Assembly: GCA_965248335.1 (NCBI GenBank)
Contig: CBDFIY010000003.1
Location: 930,001 to 994,000, forward strand
Reading direction: 5' to 3'
DNA from: CAKMZU01 sp965248335
GTDB taxonomy: Bacteria; Pseudomonadota; Gammaproteobacteria; Pseudomonadales; DT-91
DNA: 64,000 nucleotides
In this document: positions 30,914 to 39,378 of the stretch, one piece after another
Layout: every line of letters begins with the position of its first letter
Numbering within the stretch: the stretch's first letter is position 1
Translations under genes and position numbers: made by a program
Notes under the pieces: generated by a model
Database searches by the model: none
Seen by the model: the letters and a program-made list of their open reading frames with translations, nothing else
Told to the model about the DNA's origin: nothing

Positions 30914-32196
30914 GCAACGATGTAAACGTTATTAAGTTAACGCTTCATGGAGAGTTGGTAGGCTACTTGGCCGGCTACCTGAATGGTAGAAATGTACTGA
31001 TTTTTGCCGATGAATTTAGCAGTAATCTTCACCGGCCCACGTTTAGCTTGATCACCCACTCTGCATTCCCTCATTCTAACAAATTGATGTCAGAGCCTTG
31101 GGTACGAAATCAACGCTTACATCCAACATTATCAAATCTATTGCCAGAAGGGTCGCTGCGAGAACTTATTGCGCAAGGATTAAAGGTGCATGTCGACAAT
31201 GAGTTTCATATTTTCTTTTATTTAGGGGAGGATTTACCCGGAGCAATTATTGCTACGCCATTAGATCCTGAAGATGTCCCTGATGATGTAATGCCCCTCA
31301 TTTCTGGAGGCCATTATCGAAATACCAAAGTCGTTAAGTTCGAGAAAATAGAACGAGAAAATAAATTTTCGTTGGCTGGTGTCCAGATGAAGTTTTCAAT
31401 GAAAGAAAGGGATGGGCGCTATAACCTTTCTAAATCTGGAGATTTAGGTGATTGGATTATAAAAACGCCATCAACAAAACATAAAGATGTTCCTGTTAAT
31501 GAGTTTTCGGCGATGACGCTTGCATCATTAGTGGGTGTTGATATACCGGAAATTAAGCTGGTTGATATGGGGCAGTTGGATAACTTGCCACAAATCAATT
31601 TACCTGAGGAAACCTTTGCTTTTGCGATAAAGCGTTTTGATCGGCAGGCCTCATTACCTTCTGTGCAAGCTGATCGAATTCATATGGAAGACTTCGCTCA
31701 AGTATTGGTGAAGTATCCTCATGAAAAATATAACTCTGCGAGCTATGAGCAGATTGGCCGAGTTCTGTACGAATTTTCAGGTGATGCGTTAACTGACGTA
31801 CAGCAGTTCGCAAGACGATTGTTAGTTAATATTTTGTTGGCTAATGGTGATGCACATTTAAAAAACTGGAGTCTGTTATACGAAGATAAGGTGACGCCTA
31901 GGCTATCCCCTGCCTATGACATAGTAACGACAAGTGTGTATATCGACGGGGAACGAAACTTTGCTTTGAATTTGGGAAAAACGAAGGATTGGTATGCCGT
32001 GTCGCTCTTAAATTTCAAGGCATGGTCAGAAAAATCAGATATACCATGGCGAGCAATAAAGCCTCATTTAGAAGATGTAATGGATAAGGCTCGAGCGCAG
32101 TGGCATTCAGCTATTAAAGAGCTTCCGATGAATGAGGCGCACAAACAAAAGTTAACAGAGCATTGGAAAAACCTACATCAGGATTTCAAACTGTAG
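30910..32196 (+). CDS. hipA: HipA-type Ser/Thr kinase toxin
   Basis: The 428-residue protein has the N-terminal HipA subdomain (HGELVGYLAG) and couple_hipA region (LSNLLPEGSLRELIAQ). The C-terminal kinase domain shows the catalytic NGDAHLKNWSLLY (Asp and Asn) and the metal-binding SPAYDIVTT. HipA toxins phosphorylate aminoacyl-tRNA synthetases (GltX in E. coli) and stop growth. It starts with GTG overlapping the hipB stop. Its last 19 bp overlap the convergent 3' end of the HTH gene at 32178, so the module is wedged tightly against the recombinase operon. Confidence 0.9.
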   Translation: MSNDVNVIKLTLHGELVGYLAGYLNGRNVLIFADEFSSNLHRPTFSLITHSAFPHSNKLMSEPWVRNQRLHPTLSNLLPEGSLRELIAQGLKVHVDNEFHIFFYLGEDLPGAIIATPLDPEDVPDDVMPLISGGHYRNTKVVKFEKIERENKFSLAGVQMKFSMKERDGRYNLSKSGDLGDWIIKTPSTKHKDVPVNEFSAMTLASLVGVDIPEIKLVDMGQLDNLPQINLPEETFAFAIKRFDRQASLPSVQADRIHMEDFAQVLVKYPHEKYNSASYEQIGRVLYEFSGDALTDVQQFARRLLVNILLANGDAHLKNWSLLYEDKVTPRLSPAYDIVTTSVYIDGERNFALNLGKTKDWYAVSLLNFKAWSEKSDIPWRAIKPHLEDVMDKARAQWHSAIKELPMNEAHKQKLTEHWKNLHQDFKL

Positions 32197-32633
32197 ATTC
32201 TTTTCCGCTGCTCCATCCACAGCCTCGGCGGGTCAACTGCCAAATCAAACAAACTGACATGTGGCGGCAAAGTATCATCTAAAATCGCTTCTACAATATC
32301 AGGTGCCAGCAGCGTTAGGTTAATCATGCGGCTGATGTAACTGTTATCTAAGCTTTCACGCTCAGCGATTTCCCTCATGGATTTGCACTCTCCCGACTCT
32401 AAAAGCTGAAGCCAGCGATGGCCTCGGGCTAATGCCATTTGTAGGGGGGTGAGTTCAGTATCCCATGGTCGCGGAGTCTTATTAGTGCCATCAGGCAGAG
32501 TAATCAGGTGTTTGCCGCTTCGGTATTTGACCTCGATGGGAATATTGATGCTTAAGTTTCCATCGCTGGCTTCCAATACACTCGGATCTCCTTCCTGTGA
32601 AAATTCAATCTCAAAGCCGCTACCTTTACTCAT
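32178..32633 (-). CDS. Recombinase-linked HTH protein (ParB/sigma-like)
   Basis: The 151-residue protein has an N-terminal beta region and a central helix-turn-helix (LARGHRWLQLLESGECKS, then MREIAERESLDNSYISRMIN). The latter resembles KorB/ParB and sigma-70 region 4 HTHs. It is the third gene of an operon with DUF2924 and a serine recombinase; its ATG overlaps the recombinase stop (ATGA). Small HTH proteins of this type regularly accompany this recombinase and may guide synapsis or regulate it. The exact role is unknown. Part of its 3' region is duplicated at 30144-30339 beyond hipBA. Confidence 0.75.
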   Translation of the reverse strand: MSKGSGFEIEFSQEGDPSVLEASDGNLSINIPIEVKYRSGKHLITLPDGTNKTPRPWDTELTPLQMALARGHRWLQLLESGECKSMREIAERESLDNSYISRMINLTLLAPDIVEAILDDTLPPHVSLFDLAVDPPRLWMEQRKRIYSLKS

Positions 32634-33979
32634 TGCTTCGCCTCCATCATTGCTGAGTCTGTCACTTCCAGAGCTAGCCGTTCAATGCCGTTGTCTCGTA
32701 ATCGCATATCAATCTTGTTAGCAGTGACGATGATTTTTTCAATCAGTAAGCGGATGATTCGACCTTGCTCATTGGGGAATAGGTTTTCCCAAACCTTGTC
32801 TATCTGGTTAAGTCCAATGGTCACTTGTGCTTCGTCGAGCGTTACGCCTTTCAGTTTGGCTTTTTCGACCACTTGCTTCACGACGGGCGGTGTTTTTAGT
32901 AATCCGCGTATTTGGCCGACTACAGCTGACTCAATTTCTGCAGCAGGGAATCTTGGGATACCTGAGGCACCTGCATACATTTTATTTTCTTTTGTGCTGA
33001 CATAGTACCGATAGCGTTTACCGCTTTTCTTTCTGGTTGAGCTCCAAGTGGTGAGTGCATGACCGTCAGGAGCAAAGATCATCCCTTTTAGCAAAAAGTG
33101 TACTTTGGCGCGTGTTTGGTTACCTCGCGCATGAGGGTTGGTTTTAAAAATAGAATGTGCCTGATCCCATAAGGTTTGGTCGACGATGGCTTTGTGTTTC
33201 CCTTCATACCACTCGCCCTTGTGGTGAATTTTTCCGAGGTATATTCGGTTGCTCAATACCTTGTAAATTACACCTCGATCTATGAGCCTGCCGTTACGGG
33301 TTTTGCCGTCTTGGGTGGTCCATGATTTGGTTTTATAGCCATCCAATTGCATCTCTTTGCAAAGCATGGTGGTAGACCCCAACTCATAGAAGCGTTTAAA
33401 AATATGATGTATGGTTTTGGCCTCGAGGGGATTGATAAGAAGTTGACGGTTTTTAACGTCATAGCCTAATGGCGGTACACCGCCCATCCATAGGCCTTTC
33501 TTTTTACTGGCGCTAAATTTGTCACGTATGCGTTCGCCCGTTACTTCCCGTTCAAACTGCGCAAATGAAAGCAGGATGTTGAGCATTAATCGGCCCATCG
33601 AATTCGTGGTGTTGAATTGCTGTGTCACCGAAACAAAGGAGACATCGTGCGCATCAAAGACTTCGATCATTTTGGAGAAGTCACTAAGGCTTCGTGTAAG
33701 GCGATCGATTTTGTAAACCACCACCACATCAACTCGGTCACGTTCAATGTCTGAAAGTAGCCGTTGCATGGCGGGTCTATCGAGTGTTCCACCTGAATAG
33801 GCTGGGTCATCATAATCATGTTCAACAGGTATCCATCCCTCTGCACGTTGGCTGGCGATATAGGCATGGCCAGCATCGCGTTGTGCATCAATTGAATTGT
33901 ATTCCTGATCTAAACCTTCATCGGTGGATTTACGGGTATAGACAGCACAGCGAACGCGTTTTTTAATGGCATCGCTCAT
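32630..33979 (-). CDS. Large serine recombinase
   Basis: The 449-residue protein has a resolvase N-terminal domain (CAVYTRKSTDEGLDQEYNSI with the catalytic Ser, YKIDRLTRSLSDF, GERIRDKFSASKKKG). A recombinase domain (GYDVKNRQLLINPLEAKTI...RNRIYLGKIHHKGEWYEG) and a zinc-ribbon-like/coiled C-terminal region follow. Serine integrases of this kind move islands and prophages. Overlapping stop/start codons (ATGA) join it to the DUF2924 gene before it and the HTH gene after it. It lacks a strongly Cys-rich zinc ribbon. It may mobilise part of the island from about 30 to 40 kb. Confidence 0.9.
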   Translation of the reverse strand: MSDAIKKRVRCAVYTRKSTDEGLDQEYNSIDAQRDAGHAYIASQRAEGWIPVEHDYDDPAYSGGTLDRPAMQRLLSDIERDRVDVVVVYKIDRLTRSLSDFSKMIEVFDAHDVSFVSVTQQFNTTNSMGRLMLNILLSFAQFEREVTGERIRDKFSASKKKGLWMGGVPPLGYDVKNRQLLINPLEAKTIHHIFKRFYELGSTTMLCKEMQLDGYKTKSWTTQDGKTRNGRLIDRGVIYKVLSNRIYLGKIHHKGEWYEGKHKAIVDQTLWDQAHSIFKTNPHARGNQTRAKVHFLLKGMIFAPDGHALTTWSSTRKKSGKRYRYYVSTKENKMYAGASGIPRFPAAEIESAVVGQIRGLLKTPPVVKQVVEKAKLKGVTLDEAQVTIGLNQIDKVWENLFPNEQGRIIRLLIEKIIVTANKIDMRLRDNGIERLALEVTDSAMMEAKQ

Positions 33980-34464
33980 GAACGTTTCCTCCTTGGTGGG
34001 TCATCAGGCCTTTTTCGTAAACCAAAAAAGAGGGGGCCAGACCATCTTGATCCAGTGATCTCATTGGCGATAGTTGAAAGGCTGGTATAAAGCCTGCTTT
34101 CAAACTCAAACTGTCCGTCGTACATGACGGTCACGCACAACTCCTTTTCTTTGTAGGTTCGGGTTAGTACGGTGCCTGGTGCTGGTTGGGCGTATCTTTC
34201 TCTGAGTGGTTTTTGATCGGTTTTAGCGATGGCGTTTATTCGCCGATCTTTCTTGCCTGCACGCTTTGGTTGATCTGCCCGAAAGGCTAATTCCTGTAAG
34301 CGAAATGCCAAGCGTTTTTCAAGAAAGGCCCTTACATGCGTTGGTGGCTCTTTGTGGTAAAGCTTTCGCCAGAGTGATTTAATTTCTTCAATTGGCATAT
34401 CAGGCAGCAGGGAAACCTGCTTAAGTACCGATCGAGAAGGGTTGTATGCGGTTTTATCGTTCAT
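33976..34464 (-). CDS. DUF2924 protein of the recombinase operon
   Basis: The 162-residue basic protein has the DUF2924 layout: MPIEEIKSLWRKLYHKEPPT near the start, LEKRLAFRLQELAFR, then a C-terminal beta domain (PGTVLTRTYKEKELCVTVM...YTSLSTIANEITGSRWSGPLFFGL). The family is known from prophages and islands beside serine recombinases; its role is undefined, perhaps DNA binding. A strong AGGAGT ribosome-binding site precedes ATG 34464. It is the first gene of the three-gene overlapping operon. Confidence 0.85.
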   Translation of the reverse strand: MNDKTAYNPSRSVLKQVSLLPDMPIEEIKSLWRKLYHKEPPTHVRAFLEKRLAFRLQELAFRADQPKRAGKKDRRINAIAKTDQKPLRERYAQPAPGTVLTRTYKEKELCVTVMYDGQFEFESRLYTSLSTIANEITGSRWSGPLFFGLRKRPDDPPRRKRS

Positions 34465-34501
34465 GTGGACTCCTATAACAATGCTCTCTTACATGAACGC
34501 T

Positions 34502-34711
34502 CTACTTGCCAGTCTTATCAAGTTGATTCGCGCTATCTTTGTATTCGTTGCTGTTTTGCTTTGGCGCATCTGAGACTGCCCGGATCATCGCGTTAGATAG
34601 CAAGTCGGCGACTTCTTCAATGCGCTGCTGTGCGCTCATTTGATTGGGGCATAAGGCGTTCGTGGTTTGCATTGGTCTACCAATTTTTCGTATCAATTCA
34701 GTTACGATCAT
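34502..34711 (-). CDS. Small hypothetical protein upstream of DUF2924
   Basis: The 69-residue polar protein (ALCPNQMSAQQRIEEVADLL segment) lies 37 bp upstream of the DUF2924 gene on the same strand. Small proteins with a similar QRxxEVAxLLA pattern often precede DUF2924/recombinase genes, but I cannot assign a function. Coding is likely from position and composition. Confidence 0.55.
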   Translation of the reverse strand: MIVTELIRKIGRPMQTTNALCPNQMSAQQRIEEVADLLSNAMIRAVSDAPKQNSNEYKDSANQLDKTGK

Positions 34712-34808
34712 TGTGGCGGTAGAACGGGAGAACAGCTAGGTTGAAGCTGATAGAAGATGCGGGTGCGTTAGGGATATTGAGGGTGCCTTAGAAAAGGCAC
34801 AAAAGATG

Positions 34809-35681
34809 CTAACAATTTTTTCCGAAAATTAAGTCAATAATGTATTGGTAGGACAAGCCCATATCGTGAAAGTAATCTTCCCTTTCAGTGTATAGTTTTC
34901 GTGTCATTTCAATTTTTCGTTCTTTTTGTCCATAGTGTATTTCACCATGACAATTTCGACACAGTGAGAAAATATTGTCTTCTATGTCAATATTCTTATT
35001 TGAAAATTTATGCTGAAAGGCCATGTGTATTAAGTGATGCGGCTCCATATATGCGCGCTTATAATCAGCATGTTGAAAGCTTTTGTGGTTGTCAGGATCT
35101 ATCGCGCATTTATAGTTTGCTAGATATAAAGCGTGAGCAGCAATTTCGGGGTCACGTGTGTATCCTGAATAGATCGATGTTCGAGTGTTTTTTTTCTTTG
35201 ATTGATGGAAATTGGCTTTTTTTCTTCCAGGGTTAAGCTTAATTCGATTAACAGCGTTTTGGTAATTTTTATCGTCACCGGCATCGTCAGCAATAGCTCG
35301 TGTGATAGCGTCTTTCAAAAGATTCTGATTTTTAGTCGTTGGTCGCTCGTAAATATACCGAATTGTAGCTTGGCCAGCACTAGGTATTCTGTGGTTTGAG
35401 TTAATCAGCCGTATATTTTCGACTTCATAGCAATACTTGTATGTGCCATTATTGTTATCCGTTTTTCCAGTGTGAGTAGCCCTAGCTATAAGGCATTCAT
35501 TGGCTACCATATAGATGGTCATGTCTTTGTTCAGCTTTGTAAACTGTCTCGTATATCGGACTTGATTATTATATTTCTCAACAATTTCTTCAATAGCATA
35601 TGTTTTTAGTTCCTCACATGTAGTGCTAGGGAAGTCGAGGACTAGGCTGGTAGCTTCACTTGGTTCGTTCTTGTTACTCAT
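34809..35681 (-). CDS. HNH endonuclease
   Basis: The 290-residue protein has a unique N-terminal part of about 170 residues and a C-terminal HNH domain. The domain shows YKCAIDPDN (first Cys), EPHHLIHMAF (metal-binding His pair), then EDNIFSLCRNCHGEIHYG with the Cys pair and final His. HNH domains cut DNA; this architecture is common in restriction-like or phage-defence genes. It is followed downstream by a gap and the recombinase operon, and preceded by the XRE-ImmA pair on the same strand. The target is unknown; no methylase lies nearby. Confidence 0.8.
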   Translation of the reverse strand: MSNKNEPSEATSLVLDFPSTTCEELKTYAIEEIVEKYNNQVRYTRQFTKLNKDMTIYMVANECLIARATHTGKTDNNNGTYKYCYEVENIRLINSNHRIPSAGQATIRYIYERPTTKNQNLLKDAITRAIADDAGDDKNYQNAVNRIKLNPGRKKANFHQSKKKNTRTSIYSGYTRDPEIAAHALYLANYKCAIDPDNHKSFQHADYKRAYMEPHHLIHMAFQHKFSNKNIDIEDNIFSLCRNCHGEIHYGQKERKIEMTRKLYTEREDYFHDMGLSYQYIIDLIFGKNC

Positions 35682-35743
35682 AGCTTTTCCTGTTGCTACT
35701 GCTCACAAATAAATTTTTATTTGTTTATATGAGAGTAGTTAAT

Positions 35744-36637
35744 TCAATATGGATTTTGCCCATTGTTTATGAAGTTTGTATAAGTATCAATTAATAGCGG
35801 GTCTTCATCTAGCGGCTTTTCCCATGGATCCCTATCAGGCATAACAATCAGTGAAATAACAAAGTTATACTGATCTGAAACAATGCGCATTTCTCTTGCA
35901 GTCATCCCTGCTGGTTCGTTAGGGAACCAAATGTTTGCAGGTAACTCTATGCCTTCACGTTGCTGATTTTGTGTGTGAGTAGCTGTCGAGGATGCCAGTG
36001 TTCCTCTTGGAACAAACACCTTCTCTTTTCCAAATCGAAAATAGGACTGGGTTTTCATCGCTTTCTTTGTAGACCATGACCACAAAATTTTGTCTTGGCG
36101 AGAGATAACCATAACGGCACGTCTTTGGTTTAATTCTATCCATTGCCTTAATGCTGCGAGTAATGAAACACCGTATCGTTCAGCACAGGCACTGATCATA
36201 TGGAGATCAATATGCCTAGGATCAACCTGACGCCGGAAATCATCACAGGGCATTAGCAGCATGGCTGAAAATTTGTCTGCTTCAAACTCTATCTTTCGGG
36301 CGTCGTTGTTTTGCCCGGTTACGTCGTCTGTGCCGCATTCGAAATTGTCTTCGTTTTGTCTGTGTAACAGGTAGTGCCCAAGTTCATGTCCGATAGTGAA
36401 ATTTATGCGACCTTCAGATTGAATTTCATCGTTGTAAACGATGAACCAAGACTTTTTGCGAAGAAATAGACCTCCCTCAAATCCATCAAGGCTTGTTCCC
36501 GCTATTTTTTTGATAGGGTCTGGTTGGTTCTCACTTATTCCCTTAGCAACTTCTTTGACATTTATTGGGAAATTGTCTCTGCCCCATAGGCCGGAGATGA
36601 GGTTTGCCCAAGCGCCAGGAGTAGTTGGGTTATTCAT
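35744..36637 (-). CDS. ImmA/IrrE-family metallopeptidase
   Basis: About 297 residues. The zinc site is clear: FTIGHELGHYLLHR (HExxH) and a second acidic motif EFEADKFSAMLLMP about 35 residues later. ImmA-type proteases cut the cognate XRE repressor in response to a signal such as DNA damage. The likely start is ATG 36637 (GGAAG ribosome-binding site), which overlaps the stop of the upstream XRE gene; TTG 36661 and ATG 36643 are alternatives. The C-terminal third (WSTKKAMKTQSYFRFG) may be a sensor. Fits as the de-repressor of the divergent two-gene module. Confidence 0.85.
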   Translation of the reverse strand: MNNPTTPGAWANLISGLWGRDNFPINVKEVAKGISENQPDPIKKIAGTSLDGFEGGLFLRKKSWFIVYNDEIQSEGRINFTIGHELGHYLLHRQNEDNFECGTDDVTGQNNDARKIEFEADKFSAMLLMPCDDFRRQVDPRHIDLHMISACAERYGVSLLAALRQWIELNQRRAVMVISRQDKILWSWSTKKAMKTQSYFRFGKEKVFVPRGTLASSTATHTQNQQREGIELPANIWFPNEPAGMTAREMRIVSDQYNFVISLIVMPDRDPWEKPLDEDPLLIDTYTNFINNGQNPY

Positions 36638-36959
36638 CGTCATCTTCTTCCAGCATATCAAGAAATTTATCTAGTTTCTTTTTGGTTTTAGGTGGAAGCC
36701 CACGATATTTACGATAGAAAGCCTTATCCTCAACTGATGGATTGATGTCTTTTAATCTGTCATCCATTAAATATTCAGGGCTTACTTTCAATGCTTTAGC
36801 GATTTTATTGACTTTCTCGGCCGAAGGGTTGGTATTTTCTTTGTTTTCAAGTTCCCATAAATAGCTCTTGCTGGATGATGTTAACTCAGCCAGTTTATCA
36901 AGGCTCACTTTTCTGTCTTTTCGCAGTTTGTGAATCTTTTCGCCAATGGTTGAAGGCAT
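36630..36959 (-). CDS. XRE-family repressor paired with ImmA
   Basis: The 109-residue protein has an HTH_3 domain at residues about 7-65 (IHKLRKDRKVSLDKLAELTSSSKSYLWELENK, then IAKALKVSPEYLMDD). A Lys/Glu-rich tail ends in acidic residues. It should bind the inverted repeats in the 182-bp divergent region at 36960-37141 and repress one or both directions. Its stop overlaps the ImmA start, so both are translated together. Confidence 0.88.
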   Translation of the reverse strand: MPSTIGEKIHKLRKDRKVSLDKLAELTSSSKSYLWELENKENTNPSAEKVNKIAKALKVSPEYLMDDRLKDINPSVEDKAFYRKYRGLPPKTKKKLDKFLDMLEEDDDE

Positions 36960-36968
36960 TTGTTAACT

Positions 36969-37050
36969 CTCCTAATGTATTGTTGAAAGTATAACGGTAT
37001 ACCGAACGTTTTTATATAGCCTTGACAAACCATTAGGAGCAATTAATAAT
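36969..37050. promoter_or_regulatory. Divergent operator/promoter of the XRE-ImmA and two-gene module
   Basis: CTCCTAATG (36969-36977) and CATTAGGAG (37031-37039) form a long-spaced inverted repeat. CGGTATACCG (36995-37004) is a perfect palindrome. TTGACA (37023-37028) followed after 16 bp by AATAAT could be the rightward promoter, and the downstream half of the long repeat lies inside its spacer. These are good candidate XRE sites. Confidence 0.6.
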
Positions 37051-37141
37051 CTTAATATGTTCGATACACAGAACGTATTTATGCTTTTTAGCGTTTTATG
37101 TTTTGTGGTAAATATAAAAACGATAAGTTATAGGGGTTAAA

Positions 37142-38359
37142 ATGCTAGACACGGAAAACTTGGTTAGACTGATTAATAGGGCTGATCCTGTAGTTTTAAA
37201 GGGCGTACTTAAGGATAGTCATGGACATATCTTGCCACAGATAATAGAAAAAGAACCAAAGCGGTCAGTAAGGGCTAAATATTTAGAATCACTGCGGTTC
37301 TTGTCTAAAAAAGAGCGTTATAAGCTTGATGATTGGGCAGAGCGTATAAATTTTCTTACAGGTCCTCAGGGCGCAGACATTTTAGATGCTCTGCGTGATA
37401 AGCTTAATAAGGACCAGCTCGCGAGCTATGAGTTTGTTGGTAATCAATATGATCGTAGCTTGTGGCTCTTTAAAAATGCACCTTTGATTTTTATGGAGGC
37501 TATAGACATCAAGCTTGCGGATGACTTCCGCCAAAGTATGCGATGTTATTCGGGTTTTGTTGGGCCTATTGGGTTGCAAGTAGAAACTGACTCATTATCG
37601 TCTTCAGCATTTCATGAGGCCGTTGCACATCTTTTGAAATGTCAAAATGAGCAGGTTGCTGTTGATGTTTTCAGGAGACCTCAAATAGAAGATGATGTGG
37701 GTGAAGAAACTTCTGCCTATCAGGTTAGCATTCATCATAACAAAGCCCCTGAATCTATTGATTTTGTTAAAGACAGCAAGCTTGAGAATGCTCTTGTCAC
37801 AAGCGCTGCATCAACCTTTGTGACCTATGATCCAGTCACTGGAAATATAGATGTTTTATCTAAAAAGAACGAAAACAGAGAAACAGTTGCTTTGCTTTTC
37901 GCAGAGCACTTACTGCGTTCACCTATTCAGTGTGAAAAAATACCAATTAAATTCTATGACTATCAGTTTTTGAGTGCGCCGGTGCATCTTGATTGCATGG
38001 ATGGAAACGTGGACTGGGTAAAGGTTACTCAACTGGGTTATTCGAATCATGGAAGAGTGATGGATTTTAAGATCAGTAAATATGATGAGAAAGATATCCA
38101 TGAGGCAGCGAGAGCTGATGTGCAAAATCAATATCGTTTTGCTGAACATTATTTGACGTTTGCAACTATCTCAATAGGTGTAAGGAAAGAGAAGGGTGAA
38201 CGAGCAAGAGTCATTCATATTCATCTTCGAGGTGATAACCGTTGCAATATCAAAACTAAACGTGAGAAAGATAGAATTCTCTGTGAGCGCCTTCTAGTCT
38301 CATGGGGCATTTTTAAGGAGGTAAGTTATGAACGCATTGCAACCGCAAGTAACGCTTAA
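37142..38359 (+). CDS. Unrecognised protein, first gene of a two-gene module
   Basis: The 405-residue protein is soluble, with no membrane segment. It contains a mostly helical N-terminus (RAKYLESLRFLSKKERYKLDDW), a central part with FRQSMRCYSGFVGPIGLQVE and AFHEAVAHLLKCQNEQ, and a basic C-terminus (RVIHIHLRGDNRCNIKTKREKDR). I recognise no family and no catalytic motif. It lies opposite the XRE-ImmA pair and overlaps the next gene by 32 bp, so the pair is surely co-translated. Context suggests a regulated defence or stress module; this is inference. Confidence 0.75.
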   Translation: MLDTENLVRLINRADPVVLKGVLKDSHGHILPQIIEKEPKRSVRAKYLESLRFLSKKERYKLDDWAERINFLTGPQGADILDALRDKLNKDQLASYEFVGNQYDRSLWLFKNAPLIFMEAIDIKLADDFRQSMRCYSGFVGPIGLQVETDSLSSSAFHEAVAHLLKCQNEQVAVDVFRRPQIEDDVGEETSAYQVSIHHNKAPESIDFVKDSKLENALVTSAASTFVTYDPVTGNIDVLSKKNENRETVALLFAEHLLRSPIQCEKIPIKFYDYQFLSAPVHLDCMDGNVDWVKVTQLGYSNHGRVMDFKISKYDEKDIHEAARADVQNQYRFAEHYLTFATISIGVRKEKGERARVIHIHLRGDNRCNIKTKREKDRILCERLLVSWGIFKEVSYERIATASNA

Positions 38360-39326
38360 GTTAATTCAGTTATTCGATTTTTCTGCAAATTTGTTACGAT
38401 CGAATACTCGTACTCCTTTATCCGGTGTGCCTAAGAAGGATATGGATAAAATGTTAGATGTTGATTCTGCCGATAGCATCAAGACTTTTCTTGATTGTAC
38501 TGGCTATGTAGGTTTTGTAGAAGCAGTGTGCCATGATGAGCTGGTATTAGTAGAGCTTGAAGAGGGGGATGATCCTGAATACCTTTATTACCGATCGCCA
38601 GAAACATATTTAATGAAGCACCTGCCTATTGCCGAAGCTGCTGTTTTTCAAGTAAACCATCGACGCTTTCTTGAGGAATTGGCAGGTCTTTTTGATATTC
38701 CTTTAGCGGATCAGCATGGAATACAAAAACCTCTTATTAATGATGTACTTTGGAAGATTGGGACGGCCAAACTTCATGGTGGGTTTCATGTTTCTGTTTA
38801 TGTCGTAAGATCACTTTCTAGTCATTTTGATAATGTACATGCAGCACTGGCTAAAGAAAAAACTGTCGCTATTGTTCTCAGTACATCAAAGAATGAGCTT
38901 CTGCATATTCGGTGGCCTGAAGGTATTACTGTCTGTTGTTTGTCTGATGCGATTGCCTCTCACCTAGAGGGGACAAAGCTAAATAAAGAGTGGCTTTATA
39001 AGCGAGTCATTTCAGGTTCTGATACTTCTAATCAAGTGCCAGATGACTTTCCTATTGAATTTGATCCTTATCGTGGTGTACTCGGTATTCACGGTAAGGC
39101 AGATTGGTATCTTAGGGGCAAGCAGTTGCTGGCTATAAAGTTTATGTATGAGCAAAGTGAAAATGGCCGTTGGGAGTTGCCAGCTAAAGAGATTCTAGCT
39201 GTTACACGCACAAACGGGCAGGTCGGTGGATCGCAACGGATGGAGTCATTGTTTGCTTCATCTAAGGAGTGGCAAAATTATCTACATAAAGTAAGGAGAG
39301 GAATGTGGAGCTTTAAGCTTGATTAA
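38328..39326 (+). CDS. Unrecognised protein, second gene of the two-gene module
   Basis: The 332-residue soluble protein starts at ATG 38328 inside the end of the previous gene, with GGAGG upstream. The middle (FHVSVYVVRSL...VAIVLSTSKNELLHIRWPEGITVCCLSDAIASHL) looks like an alpha/beta fold. The end (YRGVLGIHGKADWYLRGKQLLAIKFMYEQSENGRWELPAKEIL) looks like a winged-helix effector. No named family is recognised. It is the last gene before a convergent membrane-protein gene. Confidence 0.75.
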   Translation: MNALQPQVTLKLIQLFDFSANLLRSNTRTPLSGVPKKDMDKMLDVDSADSIKTFLDCTGYVGFVEAVCHDELVLVELEEGDDPEYLYYRSPETYLMKHLPIAEAAVFQVNHRRFLEELAGLFDIPLADQHGIQKPLINDVLWKIGTAKLHGGFHVSVYVVRSLSSHFDNVHAALAKEKTVAIVLSTSKNELLHIRWPEGITVCCLSDAIASHLEGTKLNKEWLYKRVISGSDTSNQVPDDFPIEFDPYRGVLGIHGKADWYLRGKQLLAIKFMYEQSENGRWELPAKEILAVTRTNGQVGGSQRMESLFASSKEWQNYLHKVRRGMWSFKLD

Positions 39327-39378
39327 AATTGTCAATAAATCCCGCCATTGACTGGTACCAAAAAACGCTGTAAATAAT

